Shown here piece after piece: positions 44,422 to 54,262 of a stretch of DNA of 64,000 nucleotides. The stretch is from Cladopsammia gracilis (lineage: Eukaryota > Cnidaria > Anthozoa > Scleractinia > Dendrophylliidae). The DNA is taken from contig JAJGOT010000038.1 of the NCBI GenBank assembly GCA_022457155.1, positions 512,501 to 576,500 of the forward strand, given 5' to 3'. Position 1 is the first letter of the stretch, and every line of letters begins with the position of its first letter. The translations under genes and the position numbers were made by a program. Below the pieces are notes generated by a model. That model had not been told where the DNA came from and did no database searches. It saw only the letters and a list, made by a program, of their open reading frames with translations.

Positions 44422-44604
44422 CCCTCCCCCCTCCCTATTTACATGACTACCGTGCCAACATTGTCCTTTTTATCTCGTTGCAGATTGGACTCATTTTGTC
44501 TACTGGTTCCAAGATCTTTGTTGCACTGTATTGTTTAAAAAGTTTTGTTATTAAAGATGCTTATCTTATTCCATAGTCTGTTTATTTTGTTGTGGCAAAA
44601 TTCA

Positions 44605-44828
44605 ATGGCCGCCGGCTCGATGCTGGCGCCTAGGCTGATGGGATTGCCTGGTCCATATATGGTATGCATGACCTTTTGTGGAAACTTTTTCGCGCTGCAT
44701 ATTTTCGCTTTTAATGACTTTGGTATTTCTATATATTTGAGGCCAAGACCAATTAGTGAATTCTTCGTGCAACAATAATAGAATTCTGATTGTACTTCAG
44801 CTACCTTGTAGCCTAGCACAATCTGCAA
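44605..44828. repeat. DIRS right inverted terminal repeat
   Basis: 44605-44763 mirrors the left repeat. 44751-44828 is the outer right end copied in the ICR, finishing in CTGCAATT. Confidence 0.85.
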
Positions 44829-44848
44829 TTATTATTATTATCAACAAA

Positions 44849-44888
<40 letters not shown>

Positions 44889-45035
44889 GCCAACGAGTCA
44901 CCCTCGCGAGGACGCGAGGGTGACGAGGCGGCAGCATTATAAAGCCGACGCGCGAGTTAGTTTTGGTACAGGCAGAAAAAATCTCGAATCAAAATGTAAG
45001 CATAAGGTAATGTAAGAGTGACATCATCGGTCATT

Positions 45036-45960
45036 GTTTTCGAGCTAGCCAGTGGCATCGTGGTATTCTTTTATCTAAACCAATCACATTGTTTTCGAGC
45101 TAGCCAATGGCATTGTGGTATTCTTTTATCTAAACCAATCACATCGGGACGATCATGATCGGTGACCACATGACCAATATCACATGACCACATTAACCTC
45201 GTGGTCATTTTCTGGTGTATTCCGGCATCTCCTGTTCGTGTTGGGCATTGTGCGACTTGCGAGGTTATCAATTACCAGGCAGGAAAAGGTGAGTGGAAAT
45301 ATTGATTTTATTCACTCGTGAGCGTTGTCTTCTTGCTTGCATTTTAATTAAGTGTTTTTTGAATCCAGAGTGTCGCAAATCTAGCAACTAGCAGACTGAA
45401 AAATCGCCCAGCGAGGCAGTTATCGAGATCAGCTCGAAAACGGCGAGTGACAGTGTCACAGTCACGGCTAGCTTGCCAAAACAGTCAATTGCCTTGACCA
45501 GATCGGCCAGCGTGCCATTTAAGAAACAAAAAACAAAACTCGTGAGCGTTGTCTTCTTGCTTGCATTTTAATTAAGTGTTTTTTGGATCCAGAGTGTCGC
45601 AAATCTAGCAACTAGCAGACTGAAAAATCGCCCAGCGATGCTAAAATCGCCCAGCGAGGCAGTTATCGAGATCAGCTCGAAAACGGCGAGTGACAGTGTG
45701 ACAGTGTCACAGTCACGGCTAGCTTGCCAAAACAGTCAATTGTCTTGACCAGATCGGCCAGCGTGCCATTTAAGAAACAAAAAACAAAACCACTTGAATA
45801 TATTCACTATAAACTCAATCGGCGAGCGTGCCAAAACAACAATCAATCGTCTTGCCAAAACAACAGTCAATTTTGTTGACAAAGTAGGCCAGCGTGCCAT
45901 AAAACATAATTAAGGAAAAAAAAACAAAACCGCTTGAATATATTCACTATAAACACAATC
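45036..45960. repeat. Helitron 5' subterminal tandem repeats
   Basis: A 53-base unit (cattgttttcgagctagcca) is doubled at 45036 and 45089. A unit of 220-250 bases is repeated from about 45318 and 45541, and a diverged partial copy follows to 45960. Marks are AAAAATCGCCCAGCGA and CCAGATCGGCCAGCGTGCCA. Non-coding. Confidence 0.75.
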
Positions 45961-46293
45961 AGAGGGGGTATAAAGCCTCTTTTTAATCGAGCTAGTGTGC
46001 TCAAAATTACAAATTTGCATCGACCAACGAGTCACGAGTCACATGGCGTGTCGCTGTTAGTTGTGCGGTTTTTTCTGCTTATCCATTAGCGTGTCCGAAA
46101 GTGAAAAACAGTCTAAACTCTGTTTGCCGGGAATCCACTATCAGTCAAGCTTGAGGGAGCTTAGCAAATCAGTTTGGATAGTCTTTTTATTCCAAAATTG
46201 CAGGGAGCTTAGCTTCGTTTGAAATCAGAACTGCTCAGGTCCAAAGTCCACTTGCTGAAGTGCGTGCACTGAAGTAACAGCTCACGAGAATTT

Positions 46294-47464
46294 ATGATGC
46301 TTCGTCTATTGTGTATGTTATTAGTCGTAAGTCATTATCAGGGCCATAGTGGTGTGACTAATTTCAATTTTCCACGTGGATATCAAAATGTAACCATTTT
46401 CAGATTCCGAGGAAGATATTTGTCTAGACGTATACCTTATCCTTCTAATGGTAGTTTTAATCCCTTTGCAATTTCTAACAAAGAAGCACACATATTAAAT
46501 GGAAACATAAATAACTTGGAAGCTACAAAAATGTTTGAGGAAAATAGCTATTCATTTGGCAGAGATCACTTCAGTAATTACTGTTTAAACAATGCAGGAA
46601 AATTTTCCTGTGCAGTTGATTGTTTTCTCAAGCTGTGTTATGGTGTTTTTTGTAATTATCTTCATAGCACTACACAAAATGAGTTTTTCGACGTTATCTA
46701 TGAGTCATGTAATCAACGAGAAAACCTTGGCGCTATTGACATTGTGCGAGAACCTGTGGTTATGGCTCAGAGACCATTGTTCATCATTTTCTGCAATGAC
46801 TGCCAATGCTGTTTTCAGTGACATATTTACATTGAATACTGTCGGAGTGTTAAGTGAGGACCTCAAGTCATTGTTTGTTGTTCAGCAATGCAATCAGTCA
46901 TGTTGCGCATCATGTGGCAAACAAATCATATATAAGACAGGTATATTTGTACTTTACATTACCTGCCCAAATATCATTTCCACGCAATTTGCAAATCATG
47001 TTTCAGAAGCTGTTTTTCCTCACAGTAGCGGTCTTTATTGTGAATCTTGCCAAAAACATAGTGGTGATATTTCTGCATTGCAACATTTTGTAACACTTCC
47101 CACATTTTTAACTATTGAATTGTCATCCAATTGTATTGATCAAATTACATTTCCTTTAACTATGGACGTCTTAGAAAATTATTATTCACTGAAAGCTGTT
47201 GTGCGTTGTGCAAGCAAACATTTTACTATCGCTATAAATAAAGGAACACATTGGTTGCATTTTGATGATTTCTGCACATCAATTCAGCAATATTCCACTT
47301 TTCAAAACCTCTCGATTGCCCATGCTAATGGCTGGTATTTTGCTGTCTATGAAAAGTCTTCCATTCCATTCATTGATACCGGTAATGCACATGCAGCTGT
47401 GAACCAATCTGAATGCCCACAAGAATACCTCACAGGAACATTCAATGCCAAAAGTACTCATTAA
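46294..47464 (+). pseudogene. USP-type ubiquitin peptidase (C19) of Helitron
   Basis: Two overlapping frames (46294-46821 and 46592-47464) make one protein broken by a shift near 46800. The Cys box is CLNNAGKFSCAVDCFLKL (candidate nucleophile Cys). Zinc-type pairs CCASCGK and YCESCQ lie between. The His box is KHFTIAINKGTHWLHFDD, with WYFAVYEK as the closing strand. This order matches USP-family deubiquitinases (peptidase C19). It may act on ubiquitinated host proteins during transposition, or process element proteins; that is inference. It starts about 1.4 kb inside the Helitron left end and is followed directly by the basic repeat protein. Confidence 0.6.
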
Positions 47465-48090
47465 TGATACTTTAACAGTGCCATCAAACAAACACATTGC
47501 ACAAGCAAAACAAAATGCATACATGAAAGAATATCGAAAGAAAAGAAAAAGTAATGAAACTGCAGAAGAACAACTTGCCAAAAAAACAAAAGCAAAATGC
47601 TTACATGAAAGAGTACAGAAGGAAAAAGAAAAATAATGAATCTCAAAGTGAGACACTTGCTAGACAAGGAAAGCAAAATATAAACATGAGGAAATACAAC
47701 AGGAGAAAGAAAAACATTGAAACTCATACAAAAAAATTTGCAACGGAAGAAAAACAAAATACAAGCATGAAGGAAAATCATGAAAAAAGTGAAAAACAAC
47801 TTGGCCTAAAACAGAAGCGAAATGCTTACATGAAAAATTACAGAAGGACAAAGAAAAACAATGAATTTCAGAGCGAGAAACTTACTACACGACGAAAGCA
47901 AAATATATACATGAAGGAATACAACAGCAGAAAGAAAAACGTTGCAACTGATACCAAAAAAATTTCAAGAGAAGAAGAACAAAATACAGCCATGAAAGAA
48001 CATCATGCAAAAAGTGTTCATGGTGATTTTAAAATGCTAGCAAAACTTACTAGAGAAGAAAAACAAAATTTTTACCACAATTGGCGCTAA
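47445..48090 (+). pseudogene. basic repeat protein (KQNxYMKEYRxKKK repeats)
   Basis: Five to six units of about 28-31 residues share the pattern KQNAYMKEYRRKKKNNE, then a spacer with SE-L-R. A shift near 47600 joins two frames. The repeated basic helix resembles in style the STPR-type DNA-binding repeats found next to Helitron proteins. The frame reaches 48060, where Crypton sequence begins. A further unit continues after the Crypton at 50135 ([14 protein letters not shown]), showing that the two parts were once one gene. Confidence 0.6.
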
Positions 48091-48210
48091 ACTCGCAATC
48101 TGATTGGTCGACGTGAGTGGTAAATGAGAGTCCAGACAACGGTGCTGACGCTAACATCACGCATTGCCTAAAAAAAGTTTCAACTCGTGAAAAAAAGTTT
48201 CAACGTCAAC

Positions 48211-49699
48211 ATGGATTTCCCAAACTTTGACCTCGGTTTTGACGGCATTTTACCACATTGGGGGGATATAACTGACGAAGAATTGGTTGCACACGCGGAG
48301 ACGGCGGAGAAAACTGAAGAAAATTGTGTAAAAAACAGCAAAGCAGCGAAGGAGAGTGAAAAACCTCGCTTTGCATTACTAACAGACGAGGATCTCACAA
48401 GTATAATTAGTAGCGCTGAAACGAAAGGAACAAAGAAAAACACGAAGTGGATTGTCAGCACAATCGAAGGTAAATATTTTTAAAATAAATATGTCACGTT
48501 TAATATATTTTGACATGTTTTGAAAGCTGTACTTACGAAGTTTTGCTATTGTTTACATTGCAGAATGGTGCCGTGACCGCGGGCTACACAGCAACTTGTT
48601 GACCATGAGGTACGAGGACATGGACAATGTACTGAGGAGGTTTTACGCCGAGGCTAGGACCAAAAAGGGCGACGAGTATGGTAGATCATCGCTGCTCTGT
48701 TTCTGAAATGCAGTGGAGAGGCATCTCGCCGCCAACGGCTGGGAATTAAAGATTGCAAAGAATCCCTTGTTCGCACGGTCCAATAAAATGCTTGAGTGCA
48801 AACTGAAGCTCAACCGCAGAGAAGGAAAAGAAAACGTCAGACATAAGCAGGTCATCCAAACAGAGGACATCGAGAAGCTGCAAAACAGCCCATTCCTAAG
48901 CTGCAGAGATGCTGCGGGTCTTCTTCGCCGTGTGTGGTTTATCGTGACGCTGTTCTGGTGTCGTCGCGGCTGTGAAGGTCAAAGGCAACTTCACCAAGAT
49001 AGTTTCAGGTTTCTAACCGACGCAGACGGCCAGAATTATGCCGAAATGACCCACGATGTCCAGACCAAGAACCACCAGGGAGGAATATCCGAAAAGACCA
49101 GCCACGAAAAACAGACCCGGCTCTACTCGGCGGGAAATGTCGGTGACCCCTACTGGTGTCTCCAGAAGTATACACAGAAGCTTAACTCAAACCAGCAAGC
49201 CTTTTTCCAGCGACCCGCATCAAATGCCAAGGAATCCGATCCAGTGTGGTATGAAAACAGCCCTCTGGGAGTCAACACACTGGCGAAAATGATGAGAGAA
49301 ATCTCGCTCGGCGCTGGTCTTTCACAGATCTACACAAATCACTGTGTTAGAGCGACCGCAATCACGATTTGGTCTAACGCCGAAGTGCCTTCACGCCACA
49401 TAATGTCGATCTCTGGTCACGTCAACGAACAGAGTATTGCAAGCTACAACTCAAGACCATCAGCTCAGCAACTAAAGAACTGTTCAAACATCCTCTCGGA
49501 TGCACTAGTTGGCCAAGCACCGACTTCGACTGCAGTTGTTCCAGCGATGCCTTCGACTTCGTCGTCTGCAAACAACACAGTTCAACTTTCTGCTTTGAAC
49601 TCCACCGCTATGTCCTTCCCAAATGGACTATTCCAAGGCTGCACCATTACAAATGCTAATGTGTATGTTTTGCCACAAAATCGCAGCAATTTTTCTTAA
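48211..49699 (+). pseudogene. Crypton tyrosine recombinase (DUF3504-like)
   Basis: Exon 1 runs from ATG 48211 (MDFPNFDLGF) to 48469, with an intron at 48470-48563 (gtaaat...ttgcag) and exon 2 to 49699. A core-binding part (KKNTKWIVSTIEEWC...) precedes FWCRRGCEGQRQL (catalytic Arg), NHCVRATAIT (HxxR) and SISGHVNEQSIASYNSRP (His and Tyr). All catalytic residues are therefore kept. The only lesion seen is TGA at 48704-48706, between CF and NAVERHL, explainable as CGA to TGA at a CpG. Related domains have been domesticated in vertebrates (KIAA1958, ZMYM, QRICH1 families). Confidence 0.7.
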
Positions 49700-49929
49700 A
49701 AATGTGATGTAAATTGCATTCGTTCTTTTTGTGAATGAACTGTGTGCGTTGAACTCACCAAGTTAATTTATTCATGTTGTTGTAATGACCAATCAGAAAC
49801 GCTCATTTGAGACGCTTGAAAAAATAAACCAATCAGATTGCGAGAAAGTTATAGACAACGCTTGCTCTTTCTTAGCTGTCACGTTTTGTAACGAAACTTC
49901 AATTTTTCCTTGTATTTTTTCTAAATATT

Positions 49930-50118
49930 GTGGTAAAAAACAAATTTACACCGGTTTTCCGTGGTGTGGACTCTTATTTACCACGATTTACGTCATCACA
50001 TGGTCAAAATTTGTTGCTGACTCACTCGGCTGCGCCTCGTGTGTCCACAACATTTTGACCATGTGATGACGTAAATCGTGGTAAATAAGAGTCCACACCA
50101 TGGAAAACCGGTGTAAAT
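49930..50118. repeat. 75-bp arm palindrome at Crypton 3' end
   Basis: AAATTTACACCGGTTTTCCG...TGACGTCATCACATGGTC-type sequence (about 49934-50009) is repeated as its complement at 50051-50118, around a loop of some 45 bases containing CACTCGGCTGCGCC. Strong cruciform potential. Confidence 0.75.
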
Positions 50119-50134
50119 TTAACAAACAGACATC

Positions 50135-53100
50135 ATGGAAGATCATGCAAAAAGTGTTAACCATGGTTTTAAAATGCAAGCAGATCAAAATATATTTAAA
50201 TGTGTTATGGGGAAAAATATTTGTCTTTGTTTGATAGTCAAAGAAATGGACCGATTCATTTACAGGAATGGGCTAAAAAAAATACGAGATTTCCATAATT
50301 CTTTGAAATTCAAAATCTATAAATGCAACATCTGCCATGAAGCATGGCCATTGTCAGAAAAATGTAAAGATGAATCTACATATGTGTGCTCTAGGTGTTT
50401 GCGTGACAAGAATGCAACAAAAAAGTTTTCAGTTGACAATAATATGATACCTTCACAAGCACCGAAAGAACTGCAGGGACTCACACAATCAGAAGAAATG
50501 CTTATAGCACGTGTATTCCCAGTAATATCTGTTTATAGAAAACCAGGGGGGCAAAAGGCATACAAAGGCCACTGTATTAATTTTTCCCAAGATATTCAAG
50601 AGCTAGCTAACTCATTGCCAAGGTATCCGAGGGAGCTGCCTGTGATAGTTGTGTCAGTCAAAGGCAAAGATCATAGGCGTACGGGCCGGGGGGGCTGCAG
50701 CCCCCCCAAATTTTGGGCAACTCAGATTTTTTGGGCAGCAACAGAAATTTGGGCAAAGCAGAACAGAACAATTTTCACTTTGCCTTAGTTTCGCGCTGAA
50801 TGGAACGGAGAAAGAAACGTTCATTGATTTCTACCACACGAAATCAACCGAAGGCGGAGTACTGTGTGAACTGGTGAAATCTGCTATCACTGAACTCAAT
50901 CTTGACCTCAAGAACATTGTTGGTAAAGCATTCGATGGGCGGCTAATATGAACGGTGTACACAAGGGACTCTCAACAAGAATGGAAGAGTGCTCCCCGCT
51001 CGGTATCTACATCCACTGTTACGGACATGTGCTGAACCTCGCCCTTCAGTATACTATGACACAGATTGAACCATTGCGAAACGCTCTGGGGACTATCCAG
51101 GCTCTGAACAACTTCTTAGAAGCGAGTCCCAAACGACACGCCCAGTTTAGTGACACAGAAGTATAAGGTGAGGATCTGAAACTGACGCTAAAGTCATTGA
51201 GTGCCACGCGGATGGTCATGCCGGTGGGAAGCCGTAGAGGCCGTATAAGGGCAAATGGAACGCATTGTAAAAGCCCTGCTCACGCTGTCTTCAGACAAAG
51301 ATCCGAAAACCTACTCTGAGAGCAGAGCCTTATTGACCGCCATTTGTGACTTGGAGTTTATCTTAGGACTGTTTGTGCTGAAAGTGGTCCTGAGCAACAC
51401 TGGTCTGTGCCGATATTTTCAGGGTAACACGGTCGACTTCACCTCCGCTAGTAGAAATGCCGACATGACCATTCCGACCCTACGCCAGTGTCGGAGTGAA
51501 GAAAGTTTCACCAGCGTATGGCAGATAGCATCAGCAATGGGTCTGAAAATGAAGAAGTGGCTGACCAATTCTCAGTTTGAATTACGAGAAGCCAGGGCAT
51601 CCAGACAAACGCCATGGCGCCGCCTTCAAGCACTTGTAGGTGAACACGCGCAAAGACAAATGTAGCTGACACCGGAATCGCACCACCGTATTAACACTTA
51701 CTATGCGTCCATCAACAAGGTGCTTCCGAGCTTGAGCTCGGAAATGACCCGGAAATACTCTGTGCTTTGAGAAATATATGTCACAGTGAAACACCTGATA
51801 AAGAAAGCTTCTCCCGTGTTGCTAAATTTTACAAAATCGACTGCGAGATTCTGGAAGCCGAGAAGAAAATGTACGCGAGTTTTCGACTATTTAAACTATT
51901 CAGTTCAGAAATCGGCTGGAGACAATACACGAGAATGATCTATTTGATATGTTTCTAGAGTTTTCTAATGACGTACTATCCTTGCAGTAATACCTGCTAC
52001 ATCGTGTTCTGCAGAACGATCATTCAGTGCGTTGCGCAGATTGAAAACTTACCTCCGCAGCACCATGGGGCAACGTGTCAGTAACATCGCACCAATTAAC
52101 ATTGATAGGGCATATGCGAACTCTGTAGTCAACAATGACATGGATCGCATCATTGATATCTTCGGCCGTCGAAATGGCAGAGACGGACAGCTATTTCTTT
52201 TAACGTGATAGATTCATATATAAGAATATTTTCAAAATTTGGGTAACTTGCAAGAATTTTTTGGGCAAATGGTTCACCGCCCCCCCTGGAAAAAAATGTC
52301 TGTACGCCTATGGCAAAGATAATACTTATAAAGATCTTACAGTAAGGCGTGAAAAAGTGAGCTGTGCTCTACATTGGTTAGTCCAGCATAACCCTGTATA
52401 CAAAAATATTACTATAGATTATGACTGCTTGTCTTCCTTGCCATCTGAAGGCATCCCAAGTGAACTGCATCAGATCGATTCTATTGAGAATAATAAAGAT
52501 AAGGAAATGGATCCAGACAGAGGTCCACTTGATGTCAATGAAATACCATTCAATGAAGAGACAGAATTAAGCAGCACAATCCTTAATCCAGTAACCTTAA
52601 AGCCTCAAAAGCAACTTATTACAGATCAGTTATTGCAAAAGCATAAATTAAATTGGCCACACAGAGAAACAAGCCCTCTGAATGAATTTAAGATCGAATT
52701 TCTAGCAACAATGGCATTTCCCACCCTATTTCCTGATGCTAAAGGAGACCCTACAAACACTGCTATAAAGCGGGGTGCAACTTTAGGAGAGAAAATAAAG
52801 CATCTAATTAAATTTGCTGAATATTCTAATGATGAGTGGACTTATAGGTTTGCAAGCCATCCACGATTTACATATTGGGCTTTTAATATGATTCAGAGGC
52901 ATAGACGTCTTAGTCAAGGGAGTATTTTTTTGAAACAAAACCCTAGCGATGCAAAACTAACTGTGGAACAACTTAAACAGATGCTTCAGTCAAATAATCA
53001 TTCAATTTTAATGTCCAAACTTATGCATTATGCTAAAAATATAACTGGTAGCAATAGCTATTCGCACAAAGCAAAAGAGGATTTAAGGGCTACCATTGCT

Positions 53101-54191
53101 TAAGTAGGACCTCCTACAATTTTTTTTACCTTGTCTTGTGCAGAGTACCATTGGCCAGAATTTCATAATCTTCTAAGTAATGACCACTGTGGAGATATCA
53201 CACCAAAATTGAGACAGAAACATGTTATTGACAATCCACATCTCATTGACTGGTTTTTTTACTGAGCGAACTGATCGGTTTGTGACGTTTTGGCTGAATA
53301 AATCATTACAGGCATCTTGGTTTTGGTGCCGATATGAATATGCTGTTCAGAGGGGATCAATTCATTGTCACGGAGTTGCAAAATTACAGAATGATCCAGG
53401 GCTTTGTGAACTTACAGCAGTTGCACTGCAGGGTTTTTTGGCATCAAAATATATCAAAGAACACCAAGCAAATATATCAAATGAAGAACTACAAGAACTG
53501 AAAAATAAGGAAAAAAGGGGGGGAAATGCTGAGGCAACTGTTTGCCAATATGTCGATTTTTTATTAACGACATGAAATCCTTGTTCTCCAGATGAAGGTT
53601 CGTCCAAGCCAAATTCTCATCCATGTCAAACACCATATCTTTCCTTAAAAGAAGAGAAAATGGAAGATGACTATGTGAATCTATTGAATTCCGTTCAAAG
53701 GCATACGTTATGTAGCACTAAGTATTGCCTTAGGGAAAAAAGACGGTTGTGAATTATGCTGCAGGTTTAATTTTCCATTTGACAACTGTAAAAAAACAAG
53801 GATAGATTTTGAACCTGTCCATACAAAATCAGGTCAACCAAAGTATAAAGCAGTTATTGTCACTAAACGAAATGACTCAAGATTAAATCGTCATCAGGCA
53901 TTGCAGCTTCAAGGATGGAGGGCAAATTGTGATATCCAAATTATTGTGGATTACCAGGCATGTTTAGAATATCTTGTTAAGTACACATCCAAAGGGGAAA
54001 AAGCATCTTCCGTTGCTAATAATGCATTCACCACTATTGTTCAGAAGCTTTCAGACACAAGTGACATTCATAACACATTTAAGCAGATAATGATCAAATC
54101 TGTAGGACGAAGGGACTATTCAATTCAAGAGGTCATGCATCATTTACTCTCTCTTAAGTGTGTAAGTGCTACTTATGAAGTTATGAAGTAA
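50135..54191 (+). pseudogene. Helitron Rep (DUF6570-like + HUH), split by hAT
   Basis: The N-terminal part (50135-50663) has CNICHEAW and CSRCLRD zinc pairs and [19 protein letters not shown], typical of the DUF6570 region. After the hAT (50672-52312) the frame resumes at TYKDLTVRREKVSCALHWL. The Helitron N region follows with SPLNEFKIEFLATMAFPTLFPD and the Rep HUH motif SIHCHGVAKL. VCQYVDFLL lies near the expected tyrosine region, and LEYLVKYTSKGEK gives the KYxxK motif. Lesions: TAA at 53101, T7 frameshift at 53254, TGA for probable Trp near 53572, a shift in an A run near 53740, and a small duplication at 54180. Rep nicks DNA for rolling-circle transposition. Confidence 0.75.
50672..52312 (+). 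mobile_element. hAT element with 8-bp TSD
   Basis: Terminal inverted repeats CATAGGCGTAC / GTACGCCTATG. The target duplication GCAAAGAT is exact (50664-50671 and 52313-52320), as expected for hAT. Transposase pieces survive in several frames: HCYGHVLNLALQ (50998 on), a middle part at 51255-51665, and the dimerisation region CSAERSFSALRRLKTYLRS...GQRVSNIAPINID (about 51995-52110). Frame breaks make it inactive. Confidence 0.9.
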
Positions 54192-54262
54192 TAAATGCAT
54201 CTCTAGATGGCTCAAGAAGAATTCAAATCGTAAGAGATAAGGAATATTGTACTGCCCCATCC

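Larger units (their letters stand above)
39919..44828 (+). mobile_element. DIRS-type YR retrotransposon, near full length
   Basis: The whole DIRS plan is visible: left inverted terminal repeat, gag-like ORF, RT-RNase H ORF, overlapping tyrosine recombinase ORF, internal complementary region and right terminal repeat. It sits in an AAT/ATT trinucleotide tract. The terminal repeats differ at only about three of 160 positions, which suggests recent activity. Confidence 0.9.
48075..50130 (+). mobile_element. Crypton inserted in Helitron gene
   Basis: The element separates two homologous parts of the basic repeat protein. Left end begins around TTTTTACCACAATTGG. Right end carries GTGGTAAATAAGAGTCCA, echoed at 48115 as GTGGTAAATGAGAGTCCA. 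It contains one spliced recombinase gene and a terminal palindrome. Exact ends are uncertain because Cryptons make only short duplications. Confidence 0.65.
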
